Assembly (NCBI RefSeq): GCF_023705585.1
Contig: NZ_BOQE01000001.1
Span: 3,380,710 to 3,444,709 of the forward strand
Direction: 5' to 3'
DNA length: 64,000 nucleotides
DNA from: Collibacillus ludicampi
GTDB taxonomy: Bacteria; Bacillota; Bacilli; Tumebacillales; BOQE01
Shown here: one piece after another, positions 1-7,876 of the stretch
Position numbering within the stretch: position 1 is the first letter of the stretch
Layout of the letters: the number at the start of each line of letters is the position of its first letter
The notes under the pieces: generated by a model
The model's input: the letters and a program-made list of their open reading frames with translations, nothing else
Databases searched by the model: none
Told to the model about the DNA's origin: nothing
Made by a program: the position numbers and the translations under genes

Positions 1-36
1 GATTTGTCACAGATCGAGTCGGTGGATCGGGCATAG
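1..36 (+). CDS. C-terminal end of a flagellar-operon protein, possibly FlgD (partial)
   Basis: The first reading frame encodes eleven residues (DLSQIESVDRA) and stops with TAG at 34-36, so the window opens inside a gene. The gene normally upstream of flgG in this operon type is the hook-cap protein flgD, or a small flagellar operon protein. The visible tail resembles the short hydrophobic/acidic ending seen in some FlgD proteins. Eleven residues are too few for a firm identification, so the name is inferred mainly from position. Confidence 0.35.
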   Translation, partial: DLSQIESVDRA

Positions 37-112
37 TCGTAAGAAAAAAGCGGTCTATGAAGTATCACTAAAATAAAATTCAATATTAAAAATGAAAGAG
101 AGGGGCTAAATT

Positions 113-913
113 ATGTTACGTGCAATGTATTCCGCTATTTCAGGAATGCGGGGTTTTCAAACAAAATTAGATGTCATCGGTAACAATATTGCGAATGTAA
201 ATACACCTGGTTTTAAAGCTGGAAGGGTAATGTTTTCAGATTTATTAAGTCAAACAATTTCAGGTGCATCCGCACCTTCAGCAAATTTAGGAGGAATAAA
301 CCCCAAACAAGTCGGATTGGGTAGCAAGATTTCTAGCATCGATACAATCTTTACCGACGGAAGTATTCAATCTACATCAAATCCAACTGATCTTGCCATT
401 CAAGGCAATGGATTTTTTATATTGAAAGATTCGGCTAATAATACTTATTATACAAGATCTGGTAATTTTCAAATTGATAAGAATGGTTACTTAGTCGCTT
501 CAAACGGTATGTACGTACAAGGTGCGGGTGGAAAAATTCAGATACCTGCAAATGCAACTTCGTTTTCTATTGGAAACGACGGTACAGTCAGTTACATCAG
601 TAACGGTAATTCAACACCAACAACAATCGATACCATTCAACTAGCCACTTTTTCTAATCCCGCGGGTTTAGAGAAGGTAGGTGATAGTATGTATCAACAA
701 AGTAATAACTCCGGAACTGCGCAGGTTGGTAACCCTGGAGGAGCAGCGGGACAAGGTACGATTGTTTCAGGTGCACTCGAAATGTCCAACGTCGATTTGG
801 CGAATGAATTTACGGAAATGATCGTGGCCCAACGCGGCTTCCAGGCAAACTCGCGGATTATCACGACGTCGGATGATATCCTACAAGAGCTTGTCAATCT
901 GAAGAGAAGCTAA
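113..913 (+). CDS. flgG: Flagellar distal rod / hook protein, FlgG family
   Basis: This is an axial flagellar protein of 266 residues, the length usual for FlgG. It is exported through the flagellar secretion system and polymerises in the rod or hook. The N-terminal Flg_bb_rod motif is clear (residues 1-35, with NNIANVNTPGFK), followed by a FlgE/F/G-like core (IQGNGFF near residue 98) and the C-terminal rod motif (VDLANEFTEMIVAQRGFQAN, then TTSDDILQELVNL). The ATG at 113 follows a GAGAGGGG ribosome site. In Bacillus operons the protein at this position is variously labelled FlgE or FlgG. The first ~650 bases are visibly richer in A+T than the last ~130 bases and than all following flagellar genes, suggesting a mosaic allele. 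Confidence 0.9.
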   Translation: MLRAMYSAISGMRGFQTKLDVIGNNIANVNTPGFKAGRVMFSDLLSQTISGASAPSANLGGINPKQVGLGSKISSIDTIFTDGSIQSTSNPTDLAIQGNGFFILKDSANNTYYTRSGNFQIDKNGYLVASNGMYVQGAGGKIQIPANATSFSIGNDGTVSYISNGNSTPTTIDTIQLATFSNPAGLEKVGDSMYQQSNNSGTAQVGNPGGAAGQGTIVSGALEMSNVDLANEFTEMIVAQRGFQANSRIITTSDDILQELVNLKRS

Positions 914-964
914 TGAGATTTTCGCGTAATAACACGGATACATCCGCTTAAGCTAAGACTTTGA

Positions 965-999
965 TGGCAGGTTCGAGCCTGGTTCGCTTGAGCCTGCCA
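965..999 (+). other. RNA hairpin between flgG and swrD
   Basis: Bases 965-976 (TGGCAGGTTCGA) pair with 988-999 (TTGAGCCTGCCA) over 12 positions, with two G-U wobbles, around an 11-base loop. No T run follows, so it is not an intrinsic terminator. It ends just before the GGGAGG ribosome site of swrD. A role in mRNA processing, stability or translation control of swrD is possible but is inference. Confidence 0.5.
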
Positions 1000-1026
1000 G
1001 CCTTACAGGGAGGTCTGCAATTTCGC

Positions 1027-1242
1027 ATGATCCCGGTCACTCGTTTTAACGGGAGTGAATTTTTCATCAACGCTGTTCTCGTCGAAAGTGTGGAAGCCAC
1101 TCCGGATACTTTGATCACGTTGGTCAACGGAAAGAAACTGGTCGTGAAGGAACCGGTCGAAGTGATACTCGAACGGATCGAAACGTATCACAGAAAGGTG
1201 GGGCTTGTGGCGATTCAAGCGAAACAACTAATGGAGGGGTAG
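1027..1242 (+). CDS. swrD: SwrD/FlbD-family flagellar protein
   Basis: This 71-residue protein has the family hallmarks: it starts MIPVTRFNG, followed by a small beta-rich core (ITLVNGKKLVVKEPVEVILERI). In B. subtilis SwrD lies between flgE and fliL and raises flagellar power, supporting swarming. Gene order here matches exactly. The frame stays open upstream to a TTG at 961, but that extension would read through an RNA hairpin and add residues not found in the family. The ATG at 1027, with GGGAGG at 1008-1013, is preferred although the spacing is long at about 13 bases. The gene ends 2 bases before fliL. Confidence 0.85.
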   Translation: MIPVTRFNGSEFFINAVLVESVEATPDTLITLVNGKKLVVKEPVEVILERIETYHRKVGLVAIQAKQLMEG

Positions 1243-1244
1243 GG

Positions 1245-1682
1245 GTGTTGAAGAATAAACCATTTCGTCTAACCTTGATTGTCACGATTGCATTCATTTT
1301 ATTGGTTGGGATCGCATTGCTTTCATTTACGTATTTAAACAAATCGGCCAATGCAAACCAAGCCACTGCCATGTCGGCGAAAGATATGGCCGCCACCCAA
1401 TATACAATGGATAAAATCACCACTAATTTACAGGGGGCCAGTTTTGTGCAGATCGGGCTTACGCTACAAGCCGATAGCAAAGATGCCCGGGATGAATTGG
1501 AACAACGAAAAGTTCAGGTGAAGGATACGGTCAATGAAATCTTACATACGACGACAAAGGTGGATCTCGATAAGCCGGATGGTCATGATAAGTTGAAAAA
1601 AGAGATTATGAACAGTGTGAACAAATTCATGACAAAAGGGAGAGTCATAGACGTATACATCACGGAAATTGTCGTTCAATAA
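1245..1682 (+). CDS. fliL: Flagellar basal body-associated protein FliL
   Basis: FliL of 145 residues is a single-pass membrane protein around the stator that supports motor torque. A hydrophobic segment spans about residues 8-30, followed by a periplasmic-type domain ending in the family's typical VIDVYITEIVVQ strand. The GTG at 1245 starts right after the swrD stop, with GGAGGGG at 1233-1239 inside the swrD end, so the two are translationally linked. The gene lies between swrD and fliM as in B. subtilis. Identification rests on topology, C-terminal motif and position, because FliL sequences vary widely. Confidence 0.88.
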   Translation: MLKNKPFRLTLIVTIAFILLVGIALLSFTYLNKSANANQATAMSAKDMAATQYTMDKITTNLQGASFVQIGLTLQADSKDARDELEQRKVQVKDTVNEILHTTTKVDLDKPDGHDKLKKEIMNSVNKFMTKGRVIDVYITEIVVQ

Positions 1683-1716
1683 CGGTCGCACAAATGGAAG
1701 AGAGGAGGTGAACGCC

Positions 1717-2712
1717 ATGTCGGATATCTTGTCGCAGAGCGAAATCGATGCATTATTATCCGCGTTAAAATCGGGAGAAGTTAGCCCTGAGGAGATTCGC
1801 AGGGACGATGAAGAGAAAAGGGTCAAAACGTATGATTTTAAACGAGCGATGCGTTTTTCCAAAGATCAGATCCGTAGTCTCTCGCGAATCTTTGAGAATT
1901 TTTCCCGTTCGTTGACAACTTACTTCTCGGGGCAACTGCGGACATTCGTGCAGATTCAAGTGATCTCTGTCGAACAACTGCCTTATGAAGAGTTTATCCG
2001 CTCGATACCGAAAATGACGATTTTGAATGTCCTTCATGTTCATCCGCTCGATGGAAAGTTTATTATGGAATTTAACCCCAATATCGCATATGCCATGTTG
2101 GAACGGTTGTTGGGGGGAACGGGTACTGGAACGAGTGAAGCGAGGGCCTTGACGGAAATTGAAAGCACCATTTTGGAGAGGGTTTTTTCAGGGTGCCTCC
2201 CCAGTTTCCAAGAAGCGTGGAAAGGCATAGCGGAGATCGTACTGGAAATGGAACAGTTGGAGGTAAATCCCCAGTTCTTGCAGATCGTTACACCCAATGA
2301 AACCGTGGCCGTCGTTTCTTTATCGATGAAAATCGGTGATACGAGTGGGATGATCAATATCTGTATGCCGCATGTCGTTCTCGAACCGATCATGCCGAAA
2401 CTCTCTGCCCATTACTGGCTGGATACAAAACGTTCAGAAATCGACATGAATCAGGTACGCTCATTGCGGTCAAATGTTGCCCGTGCCCCCGTTCCCATCA
2501 TCGCCGAATTAGGAACATCCACCATTACCGTGGGAGAATTGCTCGGCCTTGCCGTCGGTGATGTAATTACATTGGATCAGAGCGTGGGAACAAAGATTCA
2601 AGTGAAAGTAGGAGGACGAGTGAAATTTTTAGGTCAGCCTGGTACATATAAAGGAAGAATCGCTGTGCAGATTGCCAAGATTGTAGAGGAAGGGGATAAC
2701 GTGAGTGAATGA
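1717..2712 (+). CDS. fliM: Flagellar motor switch protein FliM
   Basis: FliM has 331 residues, the usual size. It forms the middle of the C-ring, binds phosphorylated CheY and sets rotation direction. The N-terminal CheY-P-binding peptide is present (ILSQSEIDALLSAL, residues 4-17), then the CheC-like middle domain with GGTGTG near residue 129, and the SpoA (FliN-like) C-terminal domain. The start is the ATG at 1717, preceded by GAGGAGGTG. An upstream in-frame ATG at 1669 lies within fliL and lacks a ribosome site. The 3' end overlaps fliY by 8 bases. Confidence 0.96.
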   Translation: MSDILSQSEIDALLSALKSGEVSPEEIRRDDEEKRVKTYDFKRAMRFSKDQIRSLSRIFENFSRSLTTYFSGQLRTFVQIQVISVEQLPYEEFIRSIPKMTILNVLHVHPLDGKFIMEFNPNIAYAMLERLLGGTGTGTSEARALTEIESTILERVFSGCLPSFQEAWKGIAEIVLEMEQLEVNPQFLQIVTPNETVAVVSLSMKIGDTSGMINICMPHVVLEPIMPKLSAHYWLDTKRSEIDMNQVRSLRSNVARAPVPIIAELGTSTITVGELLGLAVGDVITLDQSVGTKIQVKVGGRVKFLGQPGTYKGRIAVQIAKIVEEGDNVSE

Positions 2713-3940
2713 GAACGACATCTTGTCACAACAGGAAATCGATGCTCTCCTCAAACAGACGCAAATGAAAGCCGACCTCTTGCACACCGAGGATTATTTA
2801 AATGAATTGGAGCAGGATGCTCTCGGCGAGATTGGAAATATATCATTCGGGACGGCTGCTACCGCTCTCTCTACTCTTTTGCGGCAGAAAGTGGAGATTA
2901 CCACGCCAACGGTCAGTGTCGTGAGCAAACAATCACTACACGCAGATTTTCCTTTGCCGCATGTTGCCATTAAGGTCGAGTATACGGACGGATTCGTCGG
3001 AGCGAATGTGTTGGTGATACGGACACGGGATGCGAAAATCATTGCCGATCTGATGATGGGAGGCGATGGTACTGTCGACGACGACGCGGAACTGAACGAA
3101 CTGCATTTAAGCGCTGTGGCGGAAGCGATGAACCAAATGATGGGCTCCGCTTCTACTTCGATGTCAACAGTTTTTGATATGTTTGTAAATATTACGCCGC
3201 CTCGCGTAGATATCGTAGACTTTGCAAATCCGCAAGCTTCCGACTTGTTTTCCGATGAGGATATTCTTGTGAAAGTATCGTTCCGCTTGATTGTCGGCAG
3301 TCTCATCGATTCGAGTATCATGCAGCTGATTCCGATCTCTTTCGCGCGTACCATGCTCGCGAAATTGAACATGGGAAGCATGGTGGAAACGAGTGACGCG
3401 GCTAGCCAGATTGCAAAGGTGGAAGAACAGGTGGCGGTCGCTTCCGAAGCGACGTTGTCAAACGCCGCTCAGGCTGTCCACGTCGAAACGGTGTCAAGTC
3501 CGTCAACTTCGTTTGTGGCTCAATCCGCGAACCAGAATGTAAAAGGAACTCCAGCGACACAAGCGTATTCAGGATCTATCCATGAGCCAAAAGTATCTTC
3601 GCAAAGCGTAAATGCTGTTCGCGTACAGCCAGTACAGTTTGCGGCATTCGATCATCAAGAACAGCCGGATACGGGAGCGGGCAATTTGGATTTATTGCTC
3701 GATATTCCATTGAGCGTAACGGTTGAATTGGGAAGGACAAAAAAACAGATCCGCGATATTTTGCAGCTGGCACCAGGTTCCATTCTTGAGCTCGAAAAAG
3801 TCGCCGGCGAACCGGTCGATATTCTTGTCAATCAAAAGTTGATCGCCAAAGGTGAAGTCGTCGTCATTGACGAGAATTTTGGCGTCCGCGTAACGGATAT
3901 CATCAGTCCCTTTGAGCGCGTGCAGAAACTGAACAACTGA
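2705..3940 (+). CDS. fliY: Flagellar motor switch phosphatase FliY
   Basis: FliY, 411 residues, combines three parts. Residues 6-17 are a FliM-like CheY-P-binding peptide (ILSQQEIDALLK). Residues ~30-225 form a CheC-like phosphatase domain with two D/S-x3-E-x2-N active motifs (D38-E42-N45, and SAVAEAMN further on). A low-complexity Ser/Ala/Gln/Val linker leads to a FliN/SpoA domain in the last ~85 residues. FliY both builds the C-ring and dephosphorylates CheY-P. It starts with GTG and overlaps fliM by 8 bases, implying coupled translation. Both phosphatase motifs are intact, which matters because the separate cheC gene in this operon is frameshifted. Confidence 0.96.
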   Translation: MNENDILSQQEIDALLKQTQMKADLLHTEDYLNELEQDALGEIGNISFGTAATALSTLLRQKVEITTPTVSVVSKQSLHADFPLPHVAIKVEYTDGFVGANVLVIRTRDAKIIADLMMGGDGTVDDDAELNELHLSAVAEAMNQMMGSASTSMSTVFDMFVNITPPRVDIVDFANPQASDLFSDEDILVKVSFRLIVGSLIDSSIMQLIPISFARTMLAKLNMGSMVETSDAASQIAKVEEQVAVASEATLSNAAQAVHVETVSSPSTSFVAQSANQNVKGTPATQAYSGSIHEPKVSSQSVNAVRVQPVQFAAFDHQEQPDTGAGNLDLLLDIPLSVTVELGRTKKQIRDILQLAPGSILELEKVAGEPVDILVNQKLIAKGEVVVIDENFGVRVTDIISPFERVQKLNN

Positions 3941-3954
3941 GAGGAGATGGTCAT

Positions 3955-4317
3955 ATGGCAAAAAGAATTTTGATTGTTGATGATGCTGCTTTCATGAGAA
4001 TGATGATCAAAGAAATCCTCACGAAAAACGGGTACGAGGTCGTCGGCGAAGCCCAGGACGGCGCTCAAGCGGTAGAAAAGTACAAAGAATTGCGTCCAGA
4101 TCTTGTAACGATGGATATTACCATGCCGGAGATGGATGGGGTCAATGCTTTAAAGCAAATTCGTGCATTTGATCCGAATGCGAATGTGATCATGTGTTCC
4201 GCGATGGGACAGCAGGCGATGGTGATCGACGCGATTCAGGCCGGAGCGAAAGACTTCATCGTCAAGCCGTTTCAAGCTGAACGGGTCATCGAAGCGATCA
4301 AAAAAATCCTTGGGTAA
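3955..4317 (+). CDS. cheY: Chemotaxis response regulator CheY
   Basis: This is a single receiver domain of 120 residues. The acidic pair D9-D10, the phosphorylated Asp D54, S82 at the Thr/Ser switch position and Lys104 (VKPF) are all in place. CheY-P binds FliM and FliY to control rotation. The ribosome site AGAGGAG lies just upstream of the ATG at 3955. The stop overlaps the next start by one base (TAATG). Its position between fliY and fliO is that of B. subtilis cheY. The partner kinase gene cheA is not in this window. Confidence 0.97.
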   Translation: MAKRILIVDDAAFMRMMIKEILTKNGYEVVGEAQDGAQAVEKYKELRPDLVTMDITMPEMDGVNALKQIRAFDPNANVIMCSAMGQQAMVIDAIQAGAKDFIVKPFQAERVIEAIKKILG

Positions 4318-4916
4318 TGAGCGGTAAGGCTATGTTGAAATTGAGGAAACGAATAGGCATCATTCTCATGGCCATCTTGTTTTTATTGGTTGTGCAGCCT
4401 CCTTTCCGGGTACATGCGGTTGAGGGAAGCGTAGAAGATGCAATAAAAACACATGAAACCCAGGGGATACAAAAGCAACAGAATGAGAATGCAACGGGCC
4501 GAAATGGACAAGGCCCTTCTTTCCTGTGGTCCTTCATTCAATTGATCGTCGTCATGATCGTTCTCATCGGAGTCATCTATTTGTTGATCCGTTTTCTTTC
4601 CTCGCGCAGAGGACACATGCAAGCGCTTGGAATGAGAACGATCGGCATTCATCCGTTGACTTCCAATCGCAGCATCCACGTGGTTGCCATGGAAGATCGC
4701 ATCCTCATTTTGGGGGTCGGAGATGATGTGACTCTCCTTCAGGTGGTCGACCAGCCAGAGAAAGTAGAACAGTGGAAACAACTGATTCCGGAGAAGACTG
4801 CTCAAAGGATGTTTCGGAAGGACGGCCAGCCATTTGATGTCATGTTGCGCAAGAAACTGGAAGAATTGAAGCGACAACGGCAGAACATAGAACGTTGGGA
4901 TGAGGAAAACCGATGA
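4317..4916 (+). CDS. fliO: Flagellar export apparatus protein FliO (FliZ of Bacillus)
   Basis: This 199-residue protein has a signal-peptide-like N-terminus (hydrophobic ~residues 14-27), a second hydrophobic segment near 70-93 (LIVVMIVLIGVIYLLIRF) and a cytoplasmic FliO domain with the typical LTSNRSIHVVAMEDRILILGVGDDVTLL motif region. FliO helps assemble the FliP ring of the flagellar export gate. ATG 4317 overlaps the cheY stop, and an alternative ATG at 4332 would shorten the protein by five residues. It overlaps fliP by 4 bases. In B. subtilis the gene at this position is called fliZ or fliO. Confidence 0.85.
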   Translation: MSGKAMLKLRKRIGIILMAILFLLVVQPPFRVHAVEGSVEDAIKTHETQGIQKQQNENATGRNGQGPSFLWSFIQLIVVMIVLIGVIYLLIRFLSSRRGHMQALGMRTIGIHPLTSNRSIHVVAMEDRILILGVGDDVTLLQVVDQPEKVEQWKQLIPEKTAQRMFRKDGQPFDVMLRKKLEELKRQRQNIERWDEENR

Positions 4917-5680
4917 AATCTGTAAAATTGTTCATACCCGTCGTTTGTTTTTGGATAGCGTTACTCATCCCCTTCCATTCGTTTGCAGAAGGGAATACGG
5001 TCATCGGCGTTCCCGGTGTCAATGTGGGGATCCAAACATCGAGCAATCCGCAAGATGTGGCAGCCAGCCTGCAAATTTTGCTCTTGTTGACCGTTTTGAC
5101 ACTCGCTCCTGCCATTCTCATCATGATGACCTGTTTTACGCGTATCATCGTTGTACTTTCCTTTGTTCGGAATGCGTTATCGACACAACAGATTCCGCCG
5201 AATCAAGTGTTGATCGGCCTGGCCTTGTTTATGACTTTGTTTGTCATGTCACCCACTTTATCACAAGTGAATCAGCAGGCGCTTCAGCCGTACTTGGCCG
5301 GTCAGATCAGCCAGACGGAAGCGATGCAGAAAGCGGCCATTCCCTTTAAACACTTTATGGCCAAGCAGACGCGAGAACAAGATTTGCGCCTGTTTCTTGA
5401 TTACCGAAAGCAACCGATGCCAAAGTCGGTTGAAGAGATTCCTTTATCCACTCTCGTACCTGCTTATGCGATCAGTGAATTGAAGACGGCGTTTCAAATC
5501 GGTTTTATGCTCTTCATTCCCTTTCTTATCATCGATCTGGTTGTGACCACAACACTGATGTCGATGGGAATGATGTTTTTACCGCCCGTTACGATCTCAT
5601 TGCCTTTTAAAATCCTTTTGTTCGTGATGGTGGACGGATGGTATCTCGTCGTCAAATCGTTGTTGCAGGGATATCAGTAA
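4913..5680 (+). CDS. fliP: Flagellar type III export gate protein FliP
   Basis: FliP, 255 residues, forms the core ring of the export gate in the inner membrane. It has a cleavable-looking signal peptide (residues 1-25, ending near SFAEG) and the conserved blocks MMTCFTRIIVVLSFVRNALSTQ, PNQVLIGLALFMTLFVM and the C-terminal LPFKILLFVMVDGWYLV. It begins inside the end of fliO (ATGA overlap). Conservation along the whole length leaves no doubt about the family. Confidence 0.97.
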   Translation: MKSVKLFIPVVCFWIALLIPFHSFAEGNTVIGVPGVNVGIQTSSNPQDVAASLQILLLLTVLTLAPAILIMMTCFTRIIVVLSFVRNALSTQQIPPNQVLIGLALFMTLFVMSPTLSQVNQQALQPYLAGQISQTEAMQKAAIPFKHFMAKQTREQDLRLFLDYRKQPMPKSVEEIPLSTLVPAYAISELKTAFQIGFMLFIPFLIIDLVVTTTLMSMGMMFLPPVTISLPFKILLFVMVDGWYLVVKSLLQGYQ

Positions 5681-5712
5681 GCGTGCGGTGAGGAAAGGCA
5701 GGTGTAAAGGCA

Positions 5713-5982
5713 ATGAGTGAAGAGTTTGTCATTCAATTGGGCGAGCAGGCGATATGGGTCGCATTGAAAGTATGCGGGCCGATCCTTGCATTGGGACTGG
5801 TGGTTGGACTGCTTGTCAGCATTTTTCAAGCGGCGACGCAAATTCAGGAACAGTCTCTCGCCTTCATCCCGAAGATTCTGGCTGTCATCGTGGCACTCAT
5901 CTTCTTCGGGCCTTGGATGCTCACCGTAGTCCTCGAATTTGCACGCAGAATCCTCGGTGATCTGTCTTCGTTTGTAAAGTGA
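5713..5982 (+). CDS. fliQ: Flagellar export gate protein FliQ
   Basis: FliQ, 89 residues, has two hydrophobic hairpin segments. Family motifs are present: GPILALGLVVGLLVSIFQA and TQIQEQSLAFIPKI. Together with FliP and FliR it forms the helical export gate core. The start ATG follows a GAAAGGCAGG-type ribosome site. It is separated from fliP by 32 bases and from fliR by about 10 bases. Confidence 0.96.
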   Translation: MSEEFVIQLGEQAIWVALKVCGPILALGLVVGLLVSIFQAATQIQEQSLAFIPKILAVIVALIFFGPWMLTVVLEFARRILGDLSSFVK

Positions 5983-5992
5983 GTGTAGAGTG

Positions 5993-6787
5993 ATGGAGAT
6001 TCCTTTCACGTATTCACAGCTTTTGTCGTTCTTTCTCGTCTTCGTTCGGATCGGCAGCATGTTGTTGGTCGCACCTGTGTTTAGCGTGCGTTTTGTGCCT
6101 GTTCGCTTTCGTGTGGGGCTCGCTTTCTTTTTGAGTGTTGTCTCATATCCCATGATTATTACAAACGCGAACGATCCCGCACTCGCGCAGGGGAGTACAG
6201 GAATGTGGTTCATTTTGGTTGTCAAAGAAGCTTTGACCGGTACCGCTCTGGGGATGGTCGGTGCGTTTATGTTTGCCGTGTTTCAAATCGCCGGTCAGCT
6301 CATGGATACACAAATCGGCTTTTCCTTGTCCAGCGTCCTCGATCCGATAACGGGTGTGCAGAGTTCGCTATTCAGCAACTTCAAACAATTGCTCGCCATC
6401 CTCTTGTTTTTGGGGATGGACGGACATCATGCGTTGATTATGGGGATATTGCAGAGTTTTCACTACGTGCCGTTGGGGACGTTTACAATCACGGGGAATT
6501 TTCTCGCTCTTTTCGTCCAGATATTTACAGCGGCGATTCTTTTGGGCATCAAGATGGCGGCACCGGTCGTTGTCGCTCTGTTTCTTACCGATGTGGCGAT
6601 TGCCGTTCTCTCCAAAAGTGTGCCGCAGCTGAATATTTTTGTCGTGGGTCTTCCATTTAAAATCGCCGCCGGCTTGTTGATATTGATTCTTTGTATGACT
6701 GCTCTTGTTGTCATGTTTTCCGAAATGTTTCATTTCATGTTTGATCGTATGGAAGAATTGTTGCGGGTGATGGTGAACCAATCATGA
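5993..6787 (+). CDS. fliR: Flagellar export gate protein FliR
   Basis: FliR, about 264 residues, is a polytopic membrane protein of the export gate. Visible family blocks include FVRIGSMLLVAPVFS (near residue 20), the amphipathic GQLMDTQIGFSLSSVLDP and the C-terminal LPFKIAAGLLIL segment. The start may be GTG 5990 or ATG 5993, which differ by one residue; ATG is chosen. The end overlaps flhB by 4 bases, so translation is probably coupled. Confidence 0.95.
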   Translation: MEIPFTYSQLLSFFLVFVRIGSMLLVAPVFSVRFVPVRFRVGLAFFLSVVSYPMIITNANDPALAQGSTGMWFILVVKEALTGTALGMVGAFMFAVFQIAGQLMDTQIGFSLSSVLDPITGVQSSLFSNFKQLLAILLFLGMDGHHALIMGILQSFHYVPLGTFTITGNFLALFVQIFTAAILLGIKMAAPVVVALFLTDVAIAVLSKSVPQLNIFVVGLPFKIAAGLLILILCMTALVVMFSEMFHFMFDRMEELLRVMVNQS

Positions 6788-7860
6788 TTCGATGGAATCT
6801 GCAACAATTTGCCGGTGAAAAGACGGAAAAAGCCACACCCAAAAAACGTCAGGAAGCCAGAAAGAAAGGACAGGTGGTCAAGAGTCAAGAAATCAACACG
6901 GCGGTCACACTGTTTATGGCATTGCTTGCATTCAAACTATTTTCGGGGATGATCGTACAAAGTTTTCTTTCGTTTTTGCGAACGGATCTGACGGAGTATG
7001 TATCCCTATCCATGACTCCTGGAAATCTGCATGTGCTTTTTATGGAAGGAATTCTTTTATTTGCGAGAATGGGTCTTCCTGTTTCTGGAATCGTTCTTCT
7101 TTCCGGATTGGCGATCTCCTATTTGCAGGTCGGAAGCATATTGACACTTGAGCCGTTAAAACCGGACTTGCAGAAGCTCAACCCGATTGTCGGCATCAAG
7201 CGGATGTGGTCCATGCGCTCTCTCGTCGATTTGCTGAAAGCGATACTCAAAATTAGCTTGATCGGCTATGTTGCTTACGATGCGCTCGTATCGAACGTTC
7301 GCAGTTTCGACCATCTGGTTGACATGGATGTATTTTCTATTTTGAGCTTCATCGGAGATAACGCTTTATCTTTGATGTGGAAGATGGTTTTGATGTTCAT
7401 GGGACTTGCTGTATTGGATTACGCGTATCGATGGTATGAGTACGAAAAGGAACTGCGCATGAGTAAACAGGAAGTGAAAGAGGAGTTTAAAAGTATCGAA
7501 GGCAATCCGATGATCAAAAGAAAGATCAAGGAACGGCAGCGAGCGATCGCGATGCGCCGCATGATGCAAGATTTGAAGAAAGCGGATGTCGTTATCACCA
7601 ATCCGACCCATTACGCGGTGGCCCTGCAGTACGACGCCAAGTCGATGAATGCGCCGGTCGTATTGGCAAAGGGGATGAATGAGCTCGCTTTGCGTATAAA
7701 AAAATTGGCAAGAGAACATGATATCGTGCTTGTGGAAAATCGTCCGCTTGCACAAACCCTCTATAAAACGACGGATATCGGTGAAACGATTCCTCCCGAA
7801 TTGTTTCAAGCGGTTGCGGAAGTATTGGCATATGTCTATCGATTGAAGAGGAAAGTGTAA
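6784..7860 (+). CDS. flhB: Flagellar export switch protein FlhB
   Basis: FlhB, 358 residues, has an N-terminal family signature (EKTEKATPKKRQEARKKGQV), four hydrophobic segments and a cytoplasmic domain with the NPTH autocleavage motif at residues 273-276. Self-cleavage between N and P switches the export apparatus from rod/hook to filament substrates. The motif and the following HYAVALQY strand are intact. The gene overlaps fliR and precedes flhA by 16 bases. Confidence 0.97.
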   Translation: MIRWNLQQFAGEKTEKATPKKRQEARKKGQVVKSQEINTAVTLFMALLAFKLFSGMIVQSFLSFLRTDLTEYVSLSMTPGNLHVLFMEGILLFARMGLPVSGIVLLSGLAISYLQVGSILTLEPLKPDLQKLNPIVGIKRMWSMRSLVDLLKAILKISLIGYVAYDALVSNVRSFDHLVDMDVFSILSFIGDNALSLMWKMVLMFMGLAVLDYAYRWYEYEKELRMSKQEVKEEFKSIEGNPMIKRKIKERQRAIAMRRMMQDLKKADVVITNPTHYAVALQYDAKSMNAPVVLAKGMNELALRIKKLAREHDIVLVENRPLAQTLYKTTDIGETIPPELFQAVAEVLAYVYRLKRKV

Positions 7861-7876
7861 AGGAGGGGGCAGAAAT

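Noticed and set aside
961-1026. Upstream extension of swrD from TTG 961
   Set aside because: The extra residues are encoded by an RNA hairpin and are not found in the FlbD/SwrD family, whose conserved start is at 1027.
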